Shown here in pieces: positions 1 to 8,101 of a stretch of 64,000 bases of DNA. Position numbers and translations under genes: made by a program. The stretch comes from G965197005 sp965197005 (GTDB lineage: Bacteria; Pseudomonadota; Gammaproteobacteria; Pseudomonadales; Oceanobacteraceae). Position 1 is the stretch's first letter. Each line of letters starts with the position of its first letter. The stretch covers positions 930,001-994,000 of the forward strand of contig OZ239982.1 in assembly GCA_965197005.1 (NCBI GenBank), read 5' to 3'. Below the pieces are notes generated by a model, which was not told the DNA's origin, did no database searches, and was given only the letters and a program-made list of their open reading frames with translations.

Positions 1-697
1 GTAATTTAAGCCAGTCGATAAGCTCAGAGGTGGAGGGCTTTTTCTTTAAACCATGAACTTGGCGCACATCAAAAAAGATTTCCAGAGCTTGCTGTACCAG
101 TTGATTTTTAATGTTAGGGAAGTGCACATCTACAATCGCTTGCATGGTGGTTTTATCAGGAAAGTCTATGTAGTGGAAAAAACAGCGACGCAAAAAGGCA
201 TCGGGCAGTTCTTTTTCGTTATTGCTGGTGATAATAACAATAGGACGGTGTTTGGTTTGAATAGTCTGCTGGGTTTCGTATACAAAAAACTCCATTTTAT
301 CCAGCTCTAATAGTAAATCGTTGGGAAACTCCACATCGGCTTTGTCGATTTCATCAATCAGCAGTACAACGGGTTTGTCGGCATCAAAGGCTTGCCAGAG
401 CTTACCTTTAACAATGTAGTTGCTGATGTCTTTTACTTTTTCATTACCTAATTGTGAGTCACGCAAACGTGAGACCGCATCGTATTCATATAAGCCTTGG
501 TGTGCTTTGGTGGTGCTTTTAATGTGCCATTGAATAAGCTCTGTATCTAATGCTTGGGCAAGCTGTTCGGCGAGCATGGTTTTGCCTGTACCAGGTTCGC
601 CTTTGATTAATAATGGGCGTTCAAGTTTGATGGCGGCATTGACTGCCAGTTGCAACTCATCGGTGGCAACGTATTGGTTAGTTCCTTGAAATTTCAT
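1..697 (-). CDS. MoxR-family AAA ATPase (C-terminus cut by the window edge)
   Basis: Reading on the minus strand from the ATG at 697, the protein starts MKFQGTNQYVATDEL and has a Walker A motif GEPGTGKT at about residues 36-43, a Walker B VLLIDEIDKAD, a sensor-1 region IVIITSNNEKELPDAFLRR and the arginine-rich RRCFFHYIDFP segment. This order is characteristic of MoxR/COG0714 ATPases, which act as chaperone-like partners for metal insertion or von Willebrand-domain proteins. About 232 residues are visible of a family length near 280. It lies 56 bp downstream of the lysR-type gene on the same strand. A VWA-domain partner may lie beyond the edge. Confidence 0.85.
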   Translation of the reverse strand, partial: MKFQGTNQYVATDELQLAVNAAIKLERPLLIKGEPGTGKTMLAEQLAQALDTELIQWHIKSTTKAHQGLYEYDAVSRLRDSQLGNEKVKDISNYIVKGKLWQAFDADKPVVLLIDEIDKADVEFPNDLLLELDKMEFFVYETQQTIQTKHRPIVIITSNNEKELPDAFLRRCFFHYIDFPDKTTMQAIVDVHFPNIKNQLVQQALEIFFDVRQVHGLKKKPSTSELIDWLKL

Positions 698-753
698 GTG
701 AGTACCTAATTTAAAAGGGCGTATTGTAAGTAGGCTTGCAGCGAGCTTCAAGC

Positions 754-1689
754 CTAACAGTGTTTTGCTACCTCGCCTATGGCCTGACGTAACCAGCGGT
801 GGGCTTGGTGGTGTTGTAATAAAGGAGACCATGCCATTTTAAGCTCAAAGGCAGGAATCTCAAAGGGCGGCTCTTTAACCACTAACTTTGAGGTGTGTGC
901 CTGCATATTGGCTACTTTGCGTGGTAAGGTGGCAACTAAATCGTTATTTAAGGCGAGCAGGGCGGGCATTTGGTAGTGGCGTGTAAATACCGAGATTTTA
1001 CGTTTATAGCCTTGTTTGCTTAAAGCCAAATCAACCCAACCTAAGCGGATTATTTTTTCAGGGTCAATCCCAACCCCTGCTCCCATGCCCGTTTTGCTGA
1101 CCCAAATATGTTTGCTTTGTAGGTAGGCATCTAAATTAAATTGCTCAATTAGTGGGTGTTCTGGATTAATTAAACAAACAAAATCATCGTGCCATAGGTT
1201 TTTTTGATGAAAGGATTGTGGCATTTCATCAAAACGGTTAATGGCTAAGTCCACACGCCCTGCTTCGACATCTTTAAAACTAACATCAGATGGCGTAAGC
1301 ACATCTAAAATGACATCGGGAGCAGCGGTGCGTAGGTATTTAACTAGCTCTGGTACAAGGGTGGATTCGGCATAATCACTTACCATAATACGAAATACAC
1401 GATGACTTTTATGTGCATCAAACGCATCTTGTGGTTGTAAGGCAATTTCTAATTCAGCTAATGAATGACGAATAAGCGGTTGCAAATCTTGCGCTCGTTC
1501 AGTGGGGGTCATGCCCTCTGAGGTACGTATCATTAGAGGGTCGTTAAACAGCTCACGCAAGCGGCGTAAACCATTACTCATAGCAGGCTGAGTAATGCCA
1601 AGCTGTTGCGCTGCTTTGGTGACGCTACGCTCCCTTAATAAAACGTCTAAATAGACCAATAAATTTAAGTCAATGCTCTCAAGATTCAA
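754..1689 (-). CDS. LysR-family transcriptional regulator
   Basis: 311 residues, the usual LTTR length. An N-terminal winged helix-turn-helix (about 1-65: LNLLVYLDVLLRERSVTKAA, then QLGITQPAMSNGLRRLRELF) is followed by a LysR substrate-binding domain that begins with RVFRIMVSDYAESTLVP. The SVTKAAQQLGITQPAMS pattern and the leading LDLNLL-like motif resemble the NodD/LeuO subgroup. The effector and target genes cannot be read from the sequence. The gene lies between the M48 protease gene and the MoxR ATPase gene, all on the minus strand with short gaps, so read-through into moxR is possible. Confidence 0.9.
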   Translation of the reverse strand: MNLESIDLNLLVYLDVLLRERSVTKAAQQLGITQPAMSNGLRRLRELFNDPLMIRTSEGMTPTERAQDLQPLIRHSLAELEIALQPQDAFDAHKSHRVFRIMVSDYAESTLVPELVKYLRTAAPDVILDVLTPSDVSFKDVEAGRVDLAINRFDEMPQSFHQKNLWHDDFVCLINPEHPLIEQFNLDAYLQSKHIWVSKTGMGAGVGIDPEKIIRLGWVDLALSKQGYKRKISVFTRHYQMPALLALNNDLVATLPRKVANMQAHTSKLVVKEPPFEIPAFELKMAWSPLLQHHQAHRWLRQAIGEVAKHC

Positions 1690-1733
1690 ATTATACTCTC
1701 TCAGGTTTTACCTTGTTATTAGTGTTTTTTAGC

Positions 1734-2540
1734 CTATAAAAGCGCGCCGCATTGTGGACGCTTACCTTGAGCTTGAGCCTGTTTGTATAGGCTTATTGCT
1801 TCTTGCATATTGGCTTGTAAGGCATGAATACGAGTGCTATGTGCTGGGTGAGTAGACATAAACTCAGGTGGCGAACCGCCTCCCATACGGCTCATATTTT
1901 GCCACAATTGTACACTGCCTTGAGGATCAAAACCTGCTTTTGCCATCAGTTTTAGACCCATTAAATCCGCTTCGCTTTCGTGGTCTCGACTATAGGGTAG
2001 GGCAATGCCAAATTTAGTCCCTAAGCCTAATAAAGCATAAGCAACTTGCTTGGTTTTACTGTCTGTGCCAGTTATTGTTTGTAAAACCTGCGTCCCTGTT
2101 TGAGTTGCCATTTGCAAGGAAACTCGCTCTGCTCCGTGCCTAGCAAGCACATGACCAACTTCGTGCCCAAGCACTGCGGCTAACTGGCTTTGGTTTTTAG
2201 CAACCTTTAACATACCCGTATTTACCCCAATTTTTTTACCGGGTAAGGCAAAGGCATTAGGGGATTTAATAGCAAATAAATTGACTTCCCAGCCTTGTCC
2301 TTGGGCACCGCCTAGCTCATGTACAATGGCATTAGCAATACAACGGACGTATTTGGTTTTAGGATTAGAGCCTGCGATAACGGTTTGTTTGTTTTTCATA
2401 TCGCTATAGGCTTTAGCGCCCATGGCGTTCATTTGCCCATCATTAACCAACATAATTTGTTTACGCCCTGTGGGAGATTGGGCGCAGCTACTTAGAGTAA
2501 GCAGAAGCATGGTAATAATAAAAAAGTTACTTTTTAGCAT
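1734..2540 (-). CDS. M48-family metalloprotease lipoprotein (LoiP/YcaL-like)
   Basis: 268 residues. The N-terminus is a lipoprotein signal with lipobox LSSC (Cys at about 19), followed by AQSPTGRKQIMLVN. The zinc site is the HExxH motif in HEVGHVLARHGAE, with the third ligand in SEADLMGLKLMAKAGFDP, the standard M48 arrangement. GGGSPPEFMSTHPAHSTRI is the conserved C-terminal motif of this group. It is probably anchored in the outer or inner membrane facing the periplasm and involved in envelope quality control. It is transcribed alone or with the downstream lysR-type gene (gap 44 bp). Confidence 0.9.
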   Translation of the reverse strand: MLKSNFFIITMLLLTLSSCAQSPTGRKQIMLVNDGQMNAMGAKAYSDMKNKQTVIAGSNPKTKYVRCIANAIVHELGGAQGQGWEVNLFAIKSPNAFALPGKKIGVNTGMLKVAKNQSQLAAVLGHEVGHVLARHGAERVSLQMATQTGTQVLQTITGTDSKTKQVAYALLGLGTKFGIALPYSRDHESEADLMGLKLMAKAGFDPQGSVQLWQNMSRMGGGSPPEFMSTHPAHSTRIHALQANMQEAISLYKQAQAQGKRPQCGALL

Positions 2541-2600
2541 GTGCTGTCCTGTTGTGTGAAATTAGATACAATTAGTCGCCTCTTAACATATCTAATTTAC

Positions 2601-2633
2601 AAAAAAAAAGCGAGCATAAAGCTCGCTTTTTTT
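2601..2633 (-). terminator. Rho-independent terminator (copy 1)
   Basis: GCGAGC (2610-2615), loop ATAAA, GCTCGC (2621-2626), flanked by an A-run and a T-run, so it can act in both directions. It follows the aceA fragment and is identical to the terminator after intact aceA at 5228-5258. Confidence 0.85.
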
Positions 2634-3231
2634 GCATTTTGGGTTGCTTTGATTTACACGTTATCAAATTGACCCATGGTGTTATCCTTACCACCAGCTT
2701 TTAATGCACCTTCACCAGAGAAGTACTCTTTGTGATCATCGCCAATATTAGAACCAGCCATATCTTGGTGTTTAACAGTGGCAATGCTTTGACGGATTTC
2801 TTTACGCTGAACGCCGCCAACATAAGCCAACATACCTTCATCACCAAAGTAACCTTGAGCTAGGTTATCAGTAGATAGAGCCACAGTGTGGTAAGTAGGT
2901 AGGGTAATAAGGTGGTGGAAGATACCCGCTTCGCGTGAGGCATCACGTTGGAAGCTACGGATTTGATTGTCTGCTTCAACCCCTAAATCAGTCTCATCAT
3001 AATCGGCACTCATTAAACGAGCACGGTCATAGCTAGAGACATCTTTACCTTCTTCTTTCCAAGCATCAAATACTTGCTCACGGAATTTAAGAGTCCAGTT
3101 AAATGATGGAGAGTTGTTATACACCAGTTTGGCATTGGGGACGCTTTCACGAATACGTCTTACCATGCTGGCAATTTGCTCAACGTGTGGTTTTTCAGTT
3201 TCAATCCACAATAGGTCAGCACCGTTTTGTA
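2603..3231. repeat. Near-identical duplicate of the 3' end of aceA plus its terminator (copy 1)
   Basis: This segment matches 5228-5856 at a constant offset of 2625 bp. By eye I find a single mismatch (C at 3122 against T at 5747), which is synonymous in the aceA frame. The match begins in the A-tract of the terminator and ends abruptly inside aceA at 3231, where the sequence changes to unrelated DNA. The near identity points to a very recent event. Confidence 0.95.
2654..3231 (-). pseudogene. 3' fragment of isocitrate lyase (aceA remnant)
   Basis: Encodes the C-terminal part of isocitrate lyase (from QNGADLLWIETEKP to the natural C-terminus MGQFDNV), identical in protein to residues 349-534 of the intact gene at 5279-6883. 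Immediately upstream in the same frame is a TAA stop, and the homology ends there. There is no start signal of its own; the internal ATG would give 185 residues lacking the KQCGH catalytic loop, so it cannot be an active enzyme. It marks one end of an event that put about 2 kb of unrelated DNA beside aceA. Confidence 0.93.
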
Positions 3232-3349
3232 GTTAAGAAGATAAATTAGTGGATTTAAATATTAAGCTAGGATTGAATTCTAGTTTTATTGAGAGTTGAT
3301 TATTACTAAATCATTAGGTAATTTGTGGTGATCATATTAAGAGGTTGGT

Positions 3350-4294
3350 ATGAATATATTAATTACAGGAAAATCTGGTTTTATCGGCTCGCCTTTATTC
3401 CAAGCGCTTGAAAATAAAGGGGATTGTGTGAGGTTTCTGCAACGGGTTGACAAAATCACAGGTGCTTTTCAATGGGTTACAGAAACTGGAGAAATTTCTT
3501 TAGGTGAATTTGATCCTGATGTGTTTATTCACTTGGCAAGTGAAAGTGTTTCAAATCAAAGATGGAATAAACAAAAATATAAAAAAATTGTGGATAGTCG
3601 CCTTTCTCATACAGAAAAATTGGTTTTATCATTAAAAAAAAATACCCAAATAAAGCCTTCTAAACAAAGGCAATTTATTTGTGCCTCGGGTGTGAGCATC
3701 TACAATGATTCAGAAAAAATAGAAACAGACAGCCAGAAATTTGAATCGAAGTCAGGTGATGAATTTAATTGGACAGGTGAATTTCTTATGCAAAACATCT
3801 GTTTTAAACGAGAGGCGATAGCAAAAAGTCTTGAAGCTGATGATTGGCAAGTAACTTGCCTAAGGTTAGGTACTGTTTATGATGTGTCATCAGGGGCTTT
3901 AGCTAAAATGATAGACTTAACCAAGAAAGGGAAAAGCGGTATTTTGGGTGATGGGAATCAATTTATTAGCTGGATAAGTCGTGAAGATGCAATTAACGCT
4001 ATTTTATTTATTATAGAAAAACCGCTTATTGGCTTTGTTAATCTTACAGCTCCACACCCTATTAAAAATGTTGATTTAACTAAGAAATTAGCTTCTTCGC
4101 TAGGAAAAAATGCGAATTTTAAAAAACCTAAGTGGTTATTACGTTTAATTTTTGGAAAAATGGCTGATGAATTTATATTTCGTAATTTGTATATTACTCT
4201 TGGACGTTTAATAAGTAATGGTTTTAAATTTAAGCAGCCCAATATAGATTCATTGATAAAAGAAATTGAATATGAAAAACAAGAAAAACTATAG
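3350..4294 (+). CDS. TIGR01777-family SDR (NAD(P)-dependent epimerase-like, YfcH type)
   Basis: 314 residues, the usual length. The N-terminal Rossmann motif is MNILITGKSGFIGSPL, followed by PDVFIHLASESV, then FICASGVSIYN where the family has ASAVGYYG. FISWISREDAINAI and the C-terminal DUF1731-like region (FKKPKWLLRLIFGKMADE) complete the pattern. A good ribosome site, AGAGG, precedes the ATG. The substrate is not known for the family. The gene is very AT-rich compared with its neighbours and lies inside the insert between the two aceA 3' copies, which suggests recent arrival. Confidence 0.85.
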   Translation: MNILITGKSGFIGSPLFQALENKGDCVRFLQRVDKITGAFQWVTETGEISLGEFDPDVFIHLASESVSNQRWNKQKYKKIVDSRLSHTEKLVLSLKKNTQIKPSKQRQFICASGVSIYNDSEKIETDSQKFESKSGDEFNWTGEFLMQNICFKREAIAKSLEADDWQVTCLRLGTVYDVSSGALAKMIDLTKKGKSGILGDGNQFISWISREDAINAILFIIEKPLIGFVNLTAPHPIKNVDLTKKLASSLGKNANFKKPKWLLRLIFGKMADEFIFRNLYITLGRLISNGFKFKQPNIDSLIKEIEYEKQEKL

Positions 4295-4620
4295 AGTGTT
4301 GGTTCATGGTGATTCCGTCGCTGGTGGTATGTGGGCAGATACATACCTAGGAAAGAATTTGAATTTTTCTCAAATTAGGGGGCTTCTGTTTGAAGTTTTC
4401 GTATTACTTGTTGGGTTGACAAGAATACGCTTCTCTAAGACAACAAAGGAGATACTTTTTTACACAGTGAATTTGATTTATTTCTTTTTAAGAAAAATGC
4501 ATTACCATTAAATAATAAAGGGTTAACGGTTGATGTTGATAGCTTAAGCCTAACTAAAGAGAAAACGATACCTGAACAGTTTTTATTGAGAAATGAATTT
4601 TTTATTGGGATAAGTTTATA
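4271..4620 (+). pseudogene. Small unrecognised gene, probably broken by frameshifts
   Basis: An ORF beginning MKNKKNYRVLVHGD overlaps the end of the epimerase-like gene and runs open to 4511. In another frame, 4467-4620 reads EFDLFLFKKNALPLNNKG... and ends in a stop 3 bp before the next gene. The composition of both pieces looks coding and together they fill the gap between neighbours, so I read this as one gene of about 110 codons damaged by indels. I recognise no family with certainty, and the 4271-4511 ORF alone could also be a real short gene. Confidence 0.4.
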
Positions 4621-4623
4621 ACT

Positions 4624-5004
4624 ATGAGTAAAAAAATTAAGGGTTATCGTCAAAGACAGTTTACAACAGCTGTATTAGCAGCTTTATTTTATGGAGGATG
4701 GGCTTTTTATGTAAATATCGAGTCACCTCTTGTGTGGCAGAGTACATTAACGCAATTTTTACTAAGCTTTGTTGCTGGCTATGTAGTATCAGCATCTATT
4801 GAGCAGTTGTATTCAATTCTTAACATGCCTTTTAAATTTTATATATGTGCATTTGTACCGTACTCAATTTTCTTGCTTTTGTTATTGTTAGTCCATTACT
4901 CTATCGAGACACAAAACCCAATAAAAACAATATTACTTAATAGTTTTATTGGCATGTCATATTTTATTTTTTATACATATAGAATAAAAAAGAGTCAAAT
5001 TTAA
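4624..5004 (+). CDS. Small integral membrane protein, unknown
   Basis: 126 residues with about four hydrophobic segments (roughly 15-30, 38-60, 72-95, 103-120) and a basic N-terminus (MSKKIKGYRQRQ) and C-terminus (YRIKKSQI). It is AT-rich like the epimerase-like gene before it and lies in the same insert. I do not recognise the family; nothing catalytic is visible. Confidence 0.6.
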   Translation: MSKKIKGYRQRQFTTAVLAALFYGGWAFYVNIESPLVWQSTLTQFLLSFVAGYVVSASIEQLYSILNMPFKFYICAFVPYSIFLLLLLLVHYSIETQNPIKTILLNSFIGMSYFIFYTYRIKKSQI

Positions 5005-5227
5005 CATGAAATCAGCAGAGAGCTTCATAATAATTTTAGTTCCTGTGATTGATTTAGGTTTTAATAGGATAGTACATTTTTCTTAGTGCTATCCTCTTAA
5101 ACTTTGCGTGTCAGTGCATTGGCTATAAATCTAAGAGTCTTATCAAAACAATCATTATCCTTTACATAATCAGTTTAAAAACCAAGCAAGCTACTGTGCT
5201 GTGTATTAAAATATATCTAGTAAGCAC

Positions 5228-5258
5228 AAAAAAAGCGAGCATAAAGCTCGCTTTTTTT
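5228..5258 (-). terminator. Terminator of aceA (copy 2)
   Basis: GCGAGC (5235-5240), loop ATAAA, GCTCGC (5246-5251) followed by T7; A7 before it makes it bidirectional. Same sequence as the hairpin at 2601-2633. Confidence 0.88.
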
Positions 5259-5278
5259 GCATTTTGGGTTGCTTTGAT

Positions 5279-6883
5279 TTACACGTTATCAAATTGACCC
5301 ATGGTGTTATCCTTACCACCAGCTTTTAATGCACCTTCACCAGAGAAGTACTCTTTGTGATCATCGCCAATATTAGAACCAGCCATATCTTGGTGTTTAA
5401 CAGTGGCAATGCTTTGACGGATTTCTTTACGCTGAACGCCGCCAACATAAGCCAACATACCTTCATCACCAAAGTAACCTTGAGCTAGGTTATCAGTAGA
5501 TAGAGCCACAGTGTGGTAAGTAGGTAGGGTAATAAGGTGGTGGAAGATACCCGCTTCGCGTGAGGCATCACGTTGGAAGCTACGGATTTGATTGTCTGCT
5601 TCAACCCCTAAATCAGTCTCATCATAATCGGCACTCATTAAACGAGCACGGTCATAGCTAGAGACATCTTTACCTTCTTCTTTCCAAGCATCAAATACTT
5701 GCTCACGGAATTTAAGAGTCCAGTTAAATGATGGAGAGTTGTTATATACCAGTTTGGCATTGGGGACGCTTTCACGAATACGTCTTACCATGCTGGCAAT
5801 TTGCTCAACGTGTGGTTTTTCAGTTTCAATCCACAATAGGTCAGCACCGTTTTGTAAAGAAGTTACACAGTCAAGTACCACACGGTCAATACCAGTATCT
5901 TTACGGAACTGGAACAAGTTAGAAGGTAGACGCTTAGGTTTAAGCAGTTTGCCTTGTGCTTTAATCACAACGTCGCCATTTTGAATGTCGTCCACGCTGT
6001 TGATGTAATCGCCATCAAGGAAGCTGTTGTATTGGTCGCCCAAATCGCCAGGCTCATTAGTAACTGCAATTTGCTTGGTTAAGCCAGCACCTAGAGAGTC
6101 AGTACGAGCAACAATAATACCATCTTCTACGCCAAGCTCTAAAAATGCATAACGTACAGCATTGATTTTAGCTAGAAAATCAGCATGTGGTACAGTAACT
6201 TTACCATCTTGGTGTCCACATTGTTTTTCATCAGAAACTTGGTTTTCAATTTGAATAGCACAAGCACCAGCTTCAATCATTTTTTTAGCTAACAGATAAG
6301 TGGCTTCTTCATTACCAAAACCTGCATCGATATCCGCAATAATAGGTACGACGTGAGTTTCAAAGTTATCGATTTTAGCAGTTAACTCTTTTTCTTTGGC
6401 ATTGTCGCCAGCTTCACGAGCGGCTTCAATGTCACGATAAAGATGGTTAAGCTCCCAAGCATCAGCTTGTTTTAAGAAAGAATAAAGCTCTGCAACCAGC
6501 ATAGGTACGGTGGTTTTTTCATGCATAGATTGGTCAGGTAGAGGACCAAACTCAGAACGCAACGCCGCTACCATCCAGCCTGATAGGTATAGGTAGTTAC
6601 GTTTTAGCGAACCAAAGTGCTTTTTAATAGAAATCAGTTTTTGTTGACCAACAAAACCGTGCCAGCAACCTAAAGATTGGGTGTATTTGCTGCTGTCGGC
6701 ATCGTAGTTAGCCATATCTTCACGCATGATTTTAGCGGTGTATTTGGCAATATCTAAACCGGTGTTAAATTGGTTTTGTACCGCCATGCGTGCGGCGTGT
6801 TCTGGATTGATGCTTCTCCATGCGCTACCTTGAGCTTTAATAACATCGGAAAAGTGTTTGATTTTTTCTTGATAAGAAGACAT
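5279..6883 (-). CDS. aceA: Isocitrate lyase
   Basis: 534 residues, the long bacterial form (as in Pseudomonas and Acinetobacter). It cleaves isocitrate to glyoxylate and succinate. The catalytic-loop motif is DEKQCGHQDGK (active-site Cys) and the metal-site region is VVPIIADIDAGFGNEEATY; NSPSFNWTLKF is also conserved. With malate synthase G at 58440-60608 it makes a full glyoxylate shunt, allowing growth on acetate or fatty acids; an acyl-CoA synthetase gene is also in the window. A ribosome site AGGA lies about 8 bp before the ATG. The last 186 codons are duplicated at 2654-3231. Confidence 0.97.
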   Translation of the reverse strand: MSSYQEKIKHFSDVIKAQGSAWRSINPEHAARMAVQNQFNTGLDIAKYTAKIMREDMANYDADSSKYTQSLGCWHGFVGQQKLISIKKHFGSLKRNYLYLSGWMVAALRSEFGPLPDQSMHEKTTVPMLVAELYSFLKQADAWELNHLYRDIEAAREAGDNAKEKELTAKIDNFETHVVPIIADIDAGFGNEEATYLLAKKMIEAGACAIQIENQVSDEKQCGHQDGKVTVPHADFLAKINAVRYAFLELGVEDGIIVARTDSLGAGLTKQIAVTNEPGDLGDQYNSFLDGDYINSVDDIQNGDVVIKAQGKLLKPKRLPSNLFQFRKDTGIDRVVLDCVTSLQNGADLLWIETEKPHVEQIASMVRRIRESVPNAKLVYNNSPSFNWTLKFREQVFDAWKEEGKDVSSYDRARLMSADYDETDLGVEADNQIRSFQRDASREAGIFHHLITLPTYHTVALSTDNLAQGYFGDEGMLAYVGGVQRKEIRQSIATVKHQDMAGSNIGDDHKEYFSGEGALKAGGKDNTMGQFDNV

Positions 6884-7049
6884 AGCATTGTCCTAAAGTA
6901 AGAGTATGACAAAACTTAAAGCATAAGGCTTTAAGCACCTGCAAACGCAGTGTAAAACCTTATAAAGCATAAATACAATCAATTAGTTATATGTTTGCTA
7001 TTTATTTGATGAATGAATATGTTGGTATGGCATACCACATCATTTTTTA

Positions 7050-7260
7050 AATACGCAATTGCACCAAATGGTGGTCATGCCTAACCATTTTCACGGTATT
7101 ATCGAAATTACCGCCGTTGGAATGACGTAGGGGAACGTCACGGACGGTTGGGTCAATTGTACGTGGATTTAAAATTGGTGTAACCAAATGGTTTTGTGAA
7201 AACAAACAAAATCAATTTCCCATTGGAAAATCTGGGTTATCAATATATCTATGCACCTGA
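7050..7260 (+). pseudogene. Relic of a REP-associated Y1 transposase (TnpA_REP)
   Basis: One frame reads QLHQMVVMPNHFHGIIEI, the HUH-motif region of REP-associated tyrosine transposases (His-x-His inside MPNHFHGII). After a stop it continues in another frame as GSIVRGFKIGVTKWFCEN, the next conserved block of the same family. The catalytic Tyr part and most of the N-terminus are missing. It lies at the left boundary of the integron cassette array. Confidence 0.75.
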
Positions 7261-7420
7261 TATTGCACAGAATGTCGAGCGCTTGCAGAAAGGAGATAAA
7301 CAAGCAAACCTAGCAAGTTAAAAGCCATGGGAATATTCAGAAAAAATAACACAATGCCATCGTTAACAAGGGAAAGCACGCAAAGCGTACGTATTGCCGT
7401 CACTTGTTAAATACAATACT

Positions 7421-7440
7421 ATACGCATCAATATGCGTAT
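7421..7440. promoter_or_regulatory. Palindrome upstream of ccdAB, candidate autoregulatory operator
   Basis: ATACGCAT-CAAT-ATGCGTAT is a perfect 8+8 bp inverted repeat lying 22 bp before the ccdA start. CcdA-CcdB complexes are known to repress their own operon at such palindromes. That this one is bound is inference. Confidence 0.55.
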
Positions 7441-7462
7441 TAATCAACAAAGGTGCTTTGCT

Positions 7463-7708
7463 ATGCTGAACTTATATAATATTAACGCTCCTAAAAAGCC
7501 AACAAATCTCAGTATAAACAGTGATTTATTGGCCAAGACACGTGAGTTAAACATCAACCTCTCGGCTACCTTAGAGCAAGCTCTTCGACTTGAACTTGCA
7601 CAAGCGGAGGGCAAAAAATGGGCAAAAACCAATAAGACCGCTATTCAAGCCTACAACAGTTTTGTCGAACAGAACGGGTGCTTTGCAGATGAGTTTAGGG
7701 CGTTTTAA
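7463..7708 (+). CDS. ccdA: CcdA-family antitoxin
   Basis: I place the start at the ATG at 7463 (MLNLYNINAPKKPTNLS), which has AAAGG upstream; a longer frame starts at 7394 but would cover the operator. About 81 residues, the usual CcdA size: an N-terminal ribbon-helix-helix DNA-binding part (PTNLSINSDLLAKTRELNIN) and a C-terminal toxin-binding tail ending in FVEQNGCFADEFRAF. It neutralises CcdB at DNA gyrase. The stop overlaps the ATG of ccdB. It is the last cassette of the array and is transcribed opposite to the attC orientation from its own promoter region. Confidence 0.9.
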   Translation: MLNLYNINAPKKPTNLSINSDLLAKTRELNINLSATLEQALRLELAQAEGKKWAKTNKTAIQAYNSFVEQNGCFADEFRAF

Positions 7709-8025
7709 TGGCTCAATTTGATGTATACCAAAATCCAAGCAAAACAAGTAGAGAACACTACCCTTACTTAGTTGATATTCAAAGTCCATATATCTCTGAT
7801 ATTTCAACTCGAATAGTCATTCCGCTGGGCTATGCATCATTATTTCAAAATCAAGCATTAACCAATCTCACTCCTGAAATTTCTTTTGAAGATAATCAGC
7901 TTTTGCTCTTAGTGCCTCAAGTATCTTCTATCCCTTCGAAAATTCTAAAAAAGCTTATAGGTTCTCTTTCGCACTTTCGAGAGCAAATTATCAGCGCACT
8001 GGATTTTGCTATTATAGGTATTTAA
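7708..8025 (+). CDS. ccdB: CcdB-family gyrase-inhibiting toxin
   Basis: 105 residues, matching CcdB (about 101). It begins MAQFDVYQNPS, has YPYLVDIQSPYISDISTRIVIPL in the place of the family's LFVDVQS...RRMVIPL, and ends in SALDFAIIGI where CcdB has the essential Trp-Gly-Ile end. The penultimate Trp and Gly typical of CcdB (W99, G100) are replaced by Ile and Gly here, so toxicity is uncertain. The TAA stop lies inside the recombination core of attC1. Confidence 0.88.
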   Translation: MAQFDVYQNPSKTSREHYPYLVDIQSPYISDISTRIVIPLGYASLFQNQALTNLTPEISFEDNQLLLLVPQVSSIPSKILKKLIGSLSHFREQIISALDFAIIGI

Positions 8026-8089
8026 CGCCCGCATTTGCGGCTGGTTTGGAGCGCAGCGGAAAACCAGTCCGACAACATGCGTTTGTTAG
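8023..8089 (-). other. attC site 1 (integron recombination site)
   Basis: Read on the minus strand: R'' TCTAACAAACGCATG, an imperfect stem (GACTGGTTTTCCGC paired with GCGCTCCAAACCAG) and R' GCGGGCGTTAAAT, whose GTTAAAT fits GTTRRRY. Polarity is the same as the other attC sites, so the array runs from right (attI) to left. Confidence 0.88.
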
Positions 8090-8101
8090 AAATTTTTGGC
8101 A

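Noticed and set aside
53..310. Plus-strand ORF at the left edge
   Set aside because: Shadow of the MoxR ATPase gene, which has all AAA motifs on the minus strand.
3958..4344. Minus-strand 128-codon ORF
   Set aside because: Lies within the epimerase-like gene in antisense; the plus-strand gene has full family motifs.
7212..7403. Minus-strand 63-codon ORF
   Set aside because: It overlaps the transposase relic and the ccdAB promoter region, with no ribosome site and no family resemblance.
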